The translations under genes and the position numbers were made by a program. The notes below the pieces were generated by a model. That model saw nothing but the letters and a program-made list of their open reading frames with translations. It was not told where the DNA came from and searched no databases. Of a stretch of DNA of 33,613 nucleotides, positions 6,303 to 12,550 are shown piece after piece. Position 1 is the stretch's first letter, and every line of letters begins with the position of its first letter. The stretch is from a virus, in IMG/VR virus record IMGVR_UViG_3300018009_000011, positions 1 through 33,613 of that record; one strand, given 5' to 3'.

Positions 6303-6755
6303 ATGCTTCCCCCTTTGCTGCCTAACTCAGCGGACGTGTTGGACGTCAAGAAGCTGAGCACCGCGGACCTCGCCGATGAATATTCAGAGGTGAGGCTCCG
6401 AATGATGGGCTGGAAGCCCAATGTCAACCCTCACGCCGAGCGTTTCGGCGAGCTCGACGCGGAGCTGCTGCGCCGGGCCGAGAGGTACCCCCCGCATTAT
6501 ACTCTTCAGGTTCCCGGTAACAAGTTCATCGTTCCGATCTCGGCTCAGGAAAACAGAACCACAATAGTGGATCCCGCCGCGGTATACCGGTGTGTCCGCG
6601 TGCGCGGGCTCAACGTCCTGCTCGCGCACTATAAGATCACGCTGGCCTCGATTCGCAAGCTGTTCACGGAGGAGAAGCAGCTGCAGTTTCTCTCAACGGC
6701 GCGCACCGGGCCGCGCACGATCGGCGAGCCCGTACTCGCGGACGTGAAATCGTGA
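6303..6755 (+). CDS. Hypothetical phage protein (about 150 residues)
   Basis: ATG 6303 is used; a TTG three codons earlier is also open. The front is a helical 'LSTADLADEYSEVRLRM' followed by a charged helix ('RFGELDAELLRRAERYPP'). The second half has a beta-strand-rich part ('YTLQVPGNKFIVPIS') and a basic helix region ('ALASIRKLFTEEKQLQ'-like). It is coupled to the KTSC gene by a GTGA overlap. The family is unrecognised. Co-transcription with KTSC and coiled-coil genes suggests a small accessory operon, 6303-7386. Confidence 0.6.
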   Translation: MLPPLLPNSADVLDVKKLSTADLADEYSEVRLRMMGWKPNVNPHAERFGELDAELLRRAERYPPHYTLQVPGNKFIVPISAQENRTTIVDPAAVYRCVRVRGLNVLLAHYKITLASIRKLFTEEKQLQFLSTARTGPRTIGEPVLADVKS

Positions 6756-6964
6756 TCTGGCAACCGGTCACCTCGAGGATGTTTTCCGAAATAGGGCACG
6801 ATGCAGCGACCAGCACGCTGGGGCTGCGGTTCAAGAAGGGCGGGGAGTATCACTACCACGTCTTTTCGGCGGCGAAGCACCAGGCTCTAATGGCCTCCGA
6901 ATCGAAGGGCAAGCACTTCAGGGCGCATATTCTTGACCAGCACGAATTCACGAGGATTTCATAA
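6752..6964 (+). CDS. KTSC domain-containing protein
   Basis: This 70-residue protein matches the KTSC domain: 'SRMFSEIGHDAATSTLGLRF' gives the opening strands with a GxD-type turn, followed by 'GGEYHYHVFSAAKHQALMAS', then the closing 'SKGKHFRAHI'. Such domains occur alone in many phages and bacteria and their biochemical role is not established. The start is GTG in a GTGA overlap with the preceding stop, and the stop overlaps the next ATG (TAATG), so translation is coupled on both sides. Confidence 0.75.
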   Translation: MIWQPVTSRMFSEIGHDAATSTLGLRFKKGGEYHYHVFSAAKHQALMASESKGKHFRAHILDQHEFTRIS

Positions 6965-7386
6965 TGGGCGAAAACGAAAAAGGGAGATGTTCGGCAGATC
7001 GAAATCTCCGCGAGGAGCGCGGCGACCTCGAGGAAGCCAGGTTGCACCTCTCGCAGTTGGAGAAGATGGCGGCGGAGCGTGTTGAAGAGCTGTACCGGGC
7101 GAAGGGCAGGGCCATGGATACTTTGGCTCCCAGGCCATGGGTGGAAGCATCGATCGAAGAGAAGTTAGAGCGCACGCGCGAGGCAGTCAAGCAGGATCGG
7201 TCGCAGCTTCAGTATATTTACGGTCGGCTGAGCGAGTTACAGCAGCAGCTCGGGCGTCTGCTCAGTCACGATCACCTCGGCGGTCGCGTGGTCGTTCCAG
7301 CGTTCGAGGCGCCGAAGTTCGATTGTGGTTCGGCCGGGCAGCAGATCGCCGCGCGCGATCTGGATCCCAGCCAGGTCATCTTTTGA
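6964..7386 (+). CDS. Coiled-coil hypothetical protein
   Basis: The 140-residue product has two long heptad-rich segments, about 12-50 ('EERGDLEEARLHLSQLEKMA') and about 60-105 ('IEEKLERTREAVKQDRSQLQ', 'LSELQQQLGRLL'), and a short non-helical C-terminal tail. It is likely an elongated dimer. It shares an overlapping stop/start with the KTSC gene. No catalytic motif was seen and no function is assigned. Confidence 0.6.
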   Translation: MGENEKGRCSADRNLREERGDLEEARLHLSQLEKMAAERVEELYRAKGRAMDTLAPRPWVEASIEEKLERTREAVKQDRSQLQYIYGRLSELQQQLGRLLSHDHLGGRVVVPAFEAPKFDCGSAGQQIAARDLDPSQVIF

Positions 7387-7527
7387 AACCGGCGAAACTG
7401 CCATCAGTACCAAATAGTCTTGTCGCCGGCGATCGAAGCGGGCTACGTTGAAAGCTGATCGTCATTGATCGGAAACCAGGCGGCGCAACCAGCGGTCAAG
7501 GCCGTTAGATAGCCGCCTTTCTTCTTC

Positions 7528-7545
7528 TCAGCTCAATAGAGCTGA
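7528..7545. other. Perfect hairpin in the 7387-7568 gap
   Basis: TCAGCTC-aata-GAGCTGA lies in a gap of 182 bases between the coiled-coil gene and the next one. It is not followed by a T-run on the plus strand, so it is more likely an operator or RNA structure than a terminator. The rest of the gap shows no gene. Confidence 0.35.
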
Positions 7546-7568
7546 TCCCATAGGGTTTCACTCCAGTA

Positions 7569-7892
7569 GTGTCTCGACACATCCACCAGCGCTGCGTCCG
7601 GATCACAAATCCTCTGCCCGATGGCAAGACTTACACCAGCGGGCGGCGCGCCAGGCGCTATGTCGACGAGGAGCGGGCCCGGTGGACCGACGCGTCGGAG
7701 ACGGTGATCGAATTCATTATTTCCCATCGGCACTACCGCGCAGCGCGGTGGAGGCAGTGCGTCGTTACGGCGGTGATGGAGGGGGACTCGGGGATGGCCA
7801 CGTTGGCGGGAATTCGCGGGATTCCGGTGATCAACCCCATCGAGCTGATCACCGATCGTTCAAAGCGAAGGGTAAAACGGAAGGCAGCATGA
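7569..7892 (+). CDS. Hypothetical basic protein
   Basis: The 107-residue frame starts at GTG. The front ('RCVRITNPLPDGKTYTSGRR') and a helical middle ('ETVIEFIISHRHYRAARW') look protein-like, and it ends with a basic tail (RSKRRVKRKAA). Its stop overlaps the ATG of the secreted cohesin/dockerin-like gene (ATGA), implying coupled translation. No family is recognised. Confidence 0.5.
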   Translation: MSRHIHQRCVRITNPLPDGKTYTSGRRARRYVDEERARWTDASETVIEFIISHRHYRAARWRQCVVTAVMEGDSGMATLAGIRGIPVINPIELITDRSKRRVKRKAA

Positions 7893-8515
7893 AAACACTT
7901 TTGCTTATAGTGGCACTGGGCGCCGCGGCACTTAGCGGGCAGACCATCACCATCACCGGGCCGAATGCCAACGTCAAGGCGGGCTCGGCCGTCGTGTTGA
8001 CGGTGACTCTCTCCGGATCGGCGGGAGTGAACGTGCAGGCCCTGCAGTACAGCATCACCGGCTTCCAGGGCTGGACGGTGGCGGTAGCGGACGGCGCCGC
8101 GGCGACCGCCGCCAGTAAATTCAACACCTGCGCCATGGTGGGCACGGTGCTCAACTGCATCGCGGTGGGCGTGAACACGAATGTCTGGAGCGATGGAGTC
8201 ATCTCGACGCTGACACTGACGATTCCCAAGAGGGCGGCGAGCGGGACTCAGACCGATACGTTGGGCGGGTTATTGGGAGCTGTCACCGATTCGAGCGGAA
8301 ATGTGACGGGGGTGGCGATCACGGCGGGCAGCCCTTTCGCCTTAAGCATCATTAGCCCGTGCGACGGCATCACCCTGGCGCAGATGCTGCCGCCGGTGCT
8401 GGGCACCGCGGCATACAGCGCAGCGTTGGATTTGAACAGCGACGGCGTGGTGAACGTCGAGGACGCGCAGATCGTGGCGGATTATTCCGTCTCCGGCGTC
8501 TGTGCGGCTAACTGA
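7889..8515 (+). CDS. Secreted cohesin-like / dockerin-like protein
   Basis: The 208-residue product starts at the ATG that overlaps the upstream stop. Residues 1-18 are a Sec signal peptide ('MKTLLLIVALGAAALSGQ'). Residues about 20-155 form an all-beta, Gly/Thr/Ala/Val-rich domain with cohesin-like features: 'VKAGSAVVLTVTLSG', 'VNVQALQYSITGFQGWTVAV' and 'WSDGVISTLTLTIP'. Residues 181-192 are a dockerin/EF-hand calcium loop, D-x-N-x-D-G-x-x-N-x-x-D ('DLNSDGVVNVED'), as in one half of a type I dockerin. Cohesin and dockerin modules bind each other in extracellular complexes. A secreted or surface role is inferred, for example altering the cell surface of a lysogen. It is unusual in a phage. Confidence 0.7.
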   Translation: MKTLLLIVALGAAALSGQTITITGPNANVKAGSAVVLTVTLSGSAGVNVQALQYSITGFQGWTVAVADGAAATAASKFNTCAMVGTVLNCIAVGVNTNVWSDGVISTLTLTIPKRAASGTQTDTLGGLLGAVTDSSGNVTGVAITAGSPFALSIISPCDGITLAQMLPPVLGTAAYSAALDLNSDGVVNVEDAQIVADYSVSGVCAAN

Positions 8516-8903
8516 ATCCTTTATGAACGAGTTGGAGCAGACGGCGACGGGAATCGCCGACAAGGCGGCCGAGCCTGGTGCATCACCCTCCGCATCGGCC
8601 CGGCCGCAGCTCCATTCGGAGGACCGTTGCAATTTGCCGGCGGGATCGCTGTCGGTGGAGCACACCGCGCTGTCGCTGTCACTGACGACCCATGAATATG
8701 CGGTACTGATCGGGCTGGGGCGCGGGCTGGGCGACGCGCAGATCGCGTGCAAGGGCAATCTGACGTTGCGCTACGTCTCGCGTGCGGTGCGCAGGCTGCG
8801 CCACCGGTTCGGGGAGCCGGGCGAGCCCGTGAGCCGGCTGTGGCTGGCGGTGATGGGCTACCAGCTGGCGGGATGCTATGGCGCGGACCAGCGAGCGGCA
8901 TAA
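8502..8903 (+). CDS. LuxR/GerE-type helix-turn-helix protein
   Basis: The 133-residue frame begins at GTG 8502; ATG 8523 ('MNELEQTATG') is an equally possible start. Residues about 60-115 match the LuxR-type HTH: 'LTTHEYAVLIGLGRGLGDAQ' corresponds to the LT..E..vL..la.G.s...IA consensus, followed by 'LRYVSRAVRRLRHRFG' for the recognition helix and dimer helix. The N-terminal 55 residues are low-complexity and have no receiver or ligand domain. It probably regulates nearby phage genes; it follows the secreted-protein gene with a 14-base overlap. Confidence 0.65.
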   Translation: MRLTESFMNELEQTATGIADKAAEPGASPSASARPQLHSEDRCNLPAGSLSVEHTALSLSLTTHEYAVLIGLGRGLGDAQIACKGNLTLRYVSRAVRRLRHRFGEPGEPVSRLWLAVMGYQLAGCYGADQRAA

Positions 8904-9048
8904 GTTAGGGACTCTGAAAGCGGCCAGGCTGGCGGAGATCGAGCGGCGGCGCCGGTCCAAGATCGAGTTGGCCGACGCGCAGACCGTCGGGGCGTTACGG
9001 CGTTTGTTCGACGAACGGCGGCCCACGGATTATTTGCTGGACCCTTGA
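8878..9048 (+). CDS. Small basic hypothetical protein (56 residues)
   Basis: The frame starts at ATG inside the end of the HTH gene and reads 'MARTSERHKLGTLKAARLAE', then 'IERRRRSKIELADAQTVGAL', ending 'RPTDYLLDP'. It is a continuous charged helix with good heptad-like spacing, much more protein-like than the other frames here. It may be a small DNA-binding or structural helper. No family is recognised. Confidence 0.5.
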   Translation: MARTSERHKLGTLKAARLAEIERRRRSKIELADAQTVGALRRLFDERRPTDYLLDP

Positions 9049-9169
9049 TGGCGAAGGGCGGCGCCGCCGACCAGTGTATGGCGGTACGTGATACGGGATC
9101 CGGACCCAACCGGACTCACCGCCCTTCACAGCTTTCTTCCGGACGACCCTCCCAAACTTCGACAGGAAA

Positions 9170-9820
9170 ATGCGCGCGGCGATCTACGCCCGGGTGAGTA
9201 CCACGGACCAAAACTGCGGAATGCAGCTGCGGGAGCTGAGGGAATATGCCGCGCGGCAGGGTTGGGAAATTGCCGGCGAGTACGTGGATACGGGTTGGTC
9301 GGGCTCGAAGGCCAGCCGGCCCGAGCTGGACCGGTTGATGGCGGACGCGGAGGCGCGGCGGTTCGACGCGGTCATGGTTTGGAAGCTGGATCGATTTGGC
9401 CGGTCTGTTTTGAACCTGCTGGAGGGGCTGCGGAAGCTGAGGAGCTGGGAGGTCCGGTTCCTGGCGCCCTCGCAGTCGATCGACACCGATGGGGCGAATC
9501 CGACCAGCCAGCTGCTTTTGCATATTCTGGCGGCCGTTGCTGAGTTTGAGCGGGAGATGATCCGGGAGCGGGTCAAGGGGGGCATGGAAACCGCCCGGCT
9601 GAAGGGTAAGGAGTGCCACCGGCCCTGCGCAGTGTTTGACGTGGAACGGGCCATAAGTCTTTCTGCTGGCGGTCTTTCGATCCGCGCCATCGCGCCTCTG
9701 CTGGGCGTGTCGCGGTCGGTAGTGGCGCGCGCGCTGGCTGTCCCAGAAGGTCGATTAAAAGGCGCGGTTTCGGCCCAGGTTGGCGTTGTCTCAGAAGCTT
9801 CACCTTCTGGGACAGCTTAG
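9170..9820 (+). CDS. Serine recombinase (resolvase/invertase family)
   Basis: This 216-residue protein cuts and rejoins DNA through a serine-phosphate intermediate. The catalytic domain starts at the N-terminus with 'YARVSTTDQ' (Ser10 nucleophile), followed by 'VDTGWSGSKASRPEL', 'VWKLDRFGRS' and the long E-helix 'AEFEREMIRERVKGGM'. The C-terminus (about 165-190, 'GLSIRAIAPLLGVSRSVVAR') is the Hin-like HTH. At 216 residues it is slightly longer than classic resolvases/invertases (about 185-195) and far shorter than large serine integrases. AGGA spaced two bases from the ATG supports the start. It could resolve dimers, invert a segment, or replace the broken tyrosine integrase. Confidence 0.92.
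   Translation: MRAAIYARVSTTDQNCGMQLRELREYAARQGWEIAGEYVDTGWSGSKASRPELDRLMADAEARRFDAVMVWKLDRFGRSVLNLLEGLRKLRSWEVRFLAPSQSIDTDGANPTSQLLLHILAAVAEFEREMIRERVKGGMETARLKGKECHRPCAVFDVERAISLSAGGLSIRAIAPLLGVSRSVVARALAVPEGRLKGAVSAQVGVVSEASPSGTA
9737..9816. repeat. Short inverted and direct repeats at the recombinase 3' end
   Basis: GCTGTCCCAGAAGGT at 9737-9751 is perfectly inverted at 9802-9816. A third imperfect copy in direct orientation (TTGTCTCAGAAG, 9786-9797) matches 10 of 12 bases. They lie in the last codons of the recombinase gene and overlap its stop. Candidate roles are binding or crossover sites for the recombinase, or a transcription terminator (15-bp stem, 50-base loop, no clear T-run). Confidence 0.6.
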
Positions 9821-9938
9821 AAAATTAGCCAGCGGGCGCTAACAGGTTAGCTCAGCGGCGCCGGCGGGGGCCTGGAGGTGCACGGGGCTCTGCGGCCTGG
9901 CGGGGCATTCCTGGGGCCTCCTGCGGGGAAAGGACGCG

Positions 9939-10202
9939 ATGTTTGAGGACCTGTTCGGCTCGCAGGTGTTTCCTGACGCGGACCCTGCGCCTGTTCTGTT
10001 GAAGTGTCCGGTTCCGGCTTGCCCTTTGGGCGCGGCGGTCCTAGTGCACCAGGCTGAGATATCTGGCATCCAACGGGACCTGGCGGCGGTTAAGCGGGGA
10101 CTGGACCGGATCCAGTGGGCGACGATCACCGCGCTGGGCGCGCTGGTCTTAGCCTGTTTGGTCATCATTTTTCGTCTTCTCGGGGGAAAAGTCGGCACAT
10201 GA
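9939..10202 (+). CDS. Small single-span membrane protein
   Basis: The 87-residue product has one strong transmembrane segment near the C-terminus ('ITALGALVLACLVIIFRLL', about 63-81) with a basic tail, preceded by a helical segment ('AEISGIQRDLAAVKRGLDRI'). 'GGGGAAAGGA' before the ATG is a strong ribosome site. Size and topology (N-terminal helix, one span) resemble holin-like or phage superinfection proteins, but no family signature is present. It is coupled by ATGA to the methyltransferase gene. Confidence 0.6.
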   Translation: MFEDLFGSQVFPDADPAPVLLKCPVPACPLGAAVLVHQAEISGIQRDLAAVKRGLDRIQWATITALGALVLACLVIIFRLLGGKVGT

Positions 10203-11767
10203 CGCCCATTTCGAATGCGAAACACGAGCAATTCGTCCAGCTGATCATGGCGGGCGAGACGGCGACGCGTGCTTACATTCTCAGCTTCGGGGATGCTAAG
10301 GGCGCGGCGCAGTCGGCCTCGAGGCTGCTAAGGCAGGCTGAGGTGGCTGCTCGGCTGGCGGAGCTGCGGGGACAAAAGTCTACGCCGGAAGGGGGGTCAG
10401 AGGCGCCTCCACTGCTGTATCGCGTGGAGATCTGGGCGATCGGTCGGCTGATTCCGTATGCGCGCAATCCGCGAAAGAACGACGCCGCGGTGGCGCAGAT
10501 GGCAGCGTCGATCCGGGAGTTCGGGTTTAAGATTCCGATCCTGGCGCGGTCGACGGGCGATATCGTGGACGGGCATCTCCGGCTGAAGGCGGCGCAGAAG
10601 CTGGGCATGGCTGAGGTTCCGGTGCTGCTGTGCGACGAATGGTCGGACTCGCAGGTAAAGGCCTTTCGGCTGATGGTGAATCGGTCGGTGAACTGGGCGG
10701 ACTGGGACGATGATCTCCTGGCGCTGGAGCTCAAGGATTTGAAAGCGGCGGATTTCGACCTGGTGCTGACTGGTTTCACGACGCGGGAGATCGACGACCT
10801 GATTATTGAGGATCCCGACGCCGCGGCCAATACGGCGCCGCCGTTGCCGGCGGATCCGGTGTCGCGTCTGGGGGACCTATGGCTCCTGGGGCCGCATCGG
10901 GTGCTCTGCGCAGATTGTCTCGATCGCGAGGCGGTGGGGCGGCTGGTGGGCACGCTGGAGCCCGTGCTGATGGTCACCGACCCTCCCTACGGCATCGAGC
11001 TGGACAGCGAGTGGCGCGATCGCGCTGGCATCAACGTGCACGGGCCGGCCCAGGCGAGCTATATGAAGCACCGCATCGAGGGGCACACGGAGACTAAGAT
11101 CTCCGGCGATACCCGAGCGGACTGGTCGGAGGCCTTCGAGCTGGTGCCGACGCTGCAGGTGGCGTATGTGTGGCACGCGTCGGTCTTCACGCGCGACGTG
11201 CTGGCTGGCCTCGAGCGGATCGGGTTTCTCTATCCGCAGCAGATCATCTGGAACAAGGGGCGGACGGTCTTGACGCGGACCCACTATTGGTATCAGCACG
11301 AGCCCTGCTGGTACGTGCGGAAGAAGAACGCACCGTGGTTCGGCAAGCCGGGCGACAACGCCACCATTTGGACCGAGCCCTGGCCCACCTTCCTGTTCGG
11401 CCGGCCAGGAGAGAACTCGACGATCTGGGATGCGCCCTCGCCGAAGATGATCATGGGCGGGTCCAGCGAGGACAAGTTCGACCATCCAACACAGAGGCCC
11501 ATCGAGCTAATGCGGCGGCCGATCATGAACCACTTAAGCCGGGGCGGGGTGGTGTATGACCCCTTCCTGGGGTCCGGCACGACGCTGGCTGCAGCGGAGC
11601 TGACGGAGCGGGTGTGCGTGGGCATCGAGCTCGATCCCAAGTACATAGACGTGGTGGTCAAGCGGTGGGAAGGTTTCACGGGCAAGAAGGCCACGCTGGA
11701 TGGTGATGGGCGGACGTTCACCGCGATCGCGGCGGTGAGGGCGGCCGAAACGCGCGCGGCAGCATAG
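10199..11767 (+). CDS. Small-terminase-like HTH + ParB domain + DNA methyltransferase
   Basis: This 522-residue protein starts at the ATG overlapping the previous stop. Residues 8-57 ('KHEQFVQLIMAGETATRAY', 'SASRLLRQAEVAARLAELR') match the N-terminal HTH region of Terminase_2-type small terminases. Residues about 74-165 are a ParB/sulfiredoxin-type domain ('LIPYARNPRKND', 'IVDGHLRLKAA'). Residues about 225-490 are a SAM-dependent amino-methyltransferase with DPPY (261-264) before 'DPFLGSGTT' (454-462), i.e. beta-class motif order. It probably methylates A or C in phage DNA, protecting it from restriction or marking it for packaging. ParB-methyltransferases beside terminases are known; the extra HTH is the unusual part. 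A 19-residue unit is duplicated at 381-416. Confidence 0.88.
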   Translation: MTPISNAKHEQFVQLIMAGETATRAYILSFGDAKGAAQSASRLLRQAEVAARLAELRGQKSTPEGGSEAPPLLYRVEIWAIGRLIPYARNPRKNDAAVAQMAASIREFGFKIPILARSTGDIVDGHLRLKAAQKLGMAEVPVLLCDEWSDSQVKAFRLMVNRSVNWADWDDDLLALELKDLKAADFDLVLTGFTTREIDDLIIEDPDAAANTAPPLPADPVSRLGDLWLLGPHRVLCADCLDREAVGRLVGTLEPVLMVTDPPYGIELDSEWRDRAGINVHGPAQASYMKHRIEGHTETKISGDTRADWSEAFELVPTLQVAYVWHASVFTRDVLAGLERIGFLYPQQIIWNKGRTVLTRTHYWYQHEPCWYVRKKNAPWFGKPGDNATIWTEPWPTFLFGRPGENSTIWDAPSPKMIMGGSSEDKFDHPTQRPIELMRRPIMNHLSRGGVVYDPFLGSGTTLAAAELTERVCVGIELDPKYIDVVVKRWEGFTGKKATLDGDGRTFTAIAAVRAAETRAAA

Positions 11768-11768
11768 G

Positions 11769-12176
11769 ATGGCGGCCATTTCGAAGCAGCGGGCGTTCCT
11801 GAAGGCCTTCCGGATCACGGCCAGCATCACGAAGGCGGCCGAGGCGGCGAAGGTGGACCGGGCGATGCATTATCGCTGGCTCAGGGAGCTGAAGTACTCG
11901 GTGGAATTCGAGGCGGCACAGGTGGAGGCGGCCCACTTCCTGGAGGACGAGGCGGTGCGGCGGAGCACGGAGGGCGTGGTGGAGGCGGTGTTCTACCGGG
12001 GGAAGCCGTGCGGGGTGATTCGGCGGTATTCGGACGGAATGCTCCAGTTCCTGCTGCGTGGGTTCATGCCGGAGAAATATCGCGAGCGCACGAGTACGGA
12101 GCTGACGGGGCCAGGCGGCACTCCGCTGACACCGGTGAAGATCAACGTCAATTTTGTAAACGAGCCAGTCAAGTGA
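11769..12176 (+). CDS. Terminase small subunit
   Basis: This 135-residue protein matches HTH-containing phage small terminases: 'RAFLKAFRITASITKAAEAA' and 'HYRWLRELKYSVEFEAA' form the HTH. Then comes 'EDEAVRRSTEGVVEAVF', a beta hairpin with 'GVIRRYSDGMLQFLLRG' and the final 'PEKYRERTS'. In the packaging motor it recognises the pac/cos site and regulates the large subunit. It follows the methyltransferase by one base and precedes the large terminase by 370 bases, the usual order. The length is typical for this group. Confidence 0.8.
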   Translation: MAAISKQRAFLKAFRITASITKAAEAAKVDRAMHYRWLRELKYSVEFEAAQVEAAHFLEDEAVRRSTEGVVEAVFYRGKPCGVIRRYSDGMLQFLLRGFMPEKYRERTSTELTGPGGTPLTPVKINVNFVNEPVK

Positions 12177-12353
12177 TCAGGGCAGGGTTTCTTCTTCGGC
12201 TTCGATCTCTTTGGGCGTGGGTTGTGGGAGCCATGCAAGGCGGACCAGGTCCGGATTGTCGCGCACAAACTTTCGCACCAGAGGCGGATAGCGCAGGGCG
12301 AGCTGCTCGTCGGCTTCCTGCACAATCTGATCGATCGTCGGAAGCGGCGCCAT
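12177..12353 (-). CDS. Small convergent gene between the terminase subunits
   Basis: This 58-residue minus-strand protein is too short for most gene finders but clearly protein-like: 'MAPLPTIDQIVQEADEQLAL', 'RYPPLVRKFVRDNPDLVRLA', then 'WLPQPTPKEIEAEEETLP'. It has two amphipathic helices and an acidic tail. Its stop abuts the small-terminase stop tail to tail, so it occupies exactly the space between the terminase genes. No family is recognised. It could make an antisense overlap with terminase mRNA or encode a small partner or inhibitor. Confidence 0.55.
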   Translation of the reverse strand: MAPLPTIDQIVQEADEQLALRYPPLVRKFVRDNPDLVRLAWLPQPTPKEIEAEEETLP

Positions 12354-12550
12354 CGTGCACAGGATATCGCGACGATGATTGCTTCGTCATCACTGAGGCG
12401 GCGATCCTGTGTCGGCTGATCCAGGCTGGCGAGTATCTCCACGAGCTGGATCGCAGTACATGCCGGCTGCTTTTGCGGGAGATGCGTTCGGAGTCTGAGG
12501 CGGTGCGGCTGGCTAAGCGGATGGCTGCGCATTACAGGATAGTGCAGTGA
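12232..12550 (+). CDS. Possible small protein upstream of the large terminase
   Basis: Only the second half looks real: 'ITEAAILCRLIQAGEYLHEL' followed by 'STCRLLLREMRSESEAVRLA' and 'KRMAAHYRIVQ', a compact helical domain. The first half, opposite the 12177-12353 gene, is of shadow quality. No ATG, GTG or TTG lies in frame near the start of the good part, so the true start is unclear. Its stop overlaps the GTG of the large terminase. Confidence 0.35.

Noticed and set aside
9048-9197. 49-codon plus-strand frame overlapping the stop of the 56-residue gene
   Set aside because: Ser/Arg/Thr-rich with no structure, and it runs into the recombinase gene, which has a good start of its own.
9844-9860. 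'ggttagctcagcgg', similar to a tRNA D-arm
   Set aside because: No T-arm (GGTTCGA-type) or acceptor pairing was found downstream; the motif is part of the small palindrome GCTAAC/GTTAGC at 9838-9851.
11993-12532. Minus-strand 179-codon frame across the small terminase end
   Set aside because: It overlaps two better frames; its composition is basic and irregular, typical of a shadow.
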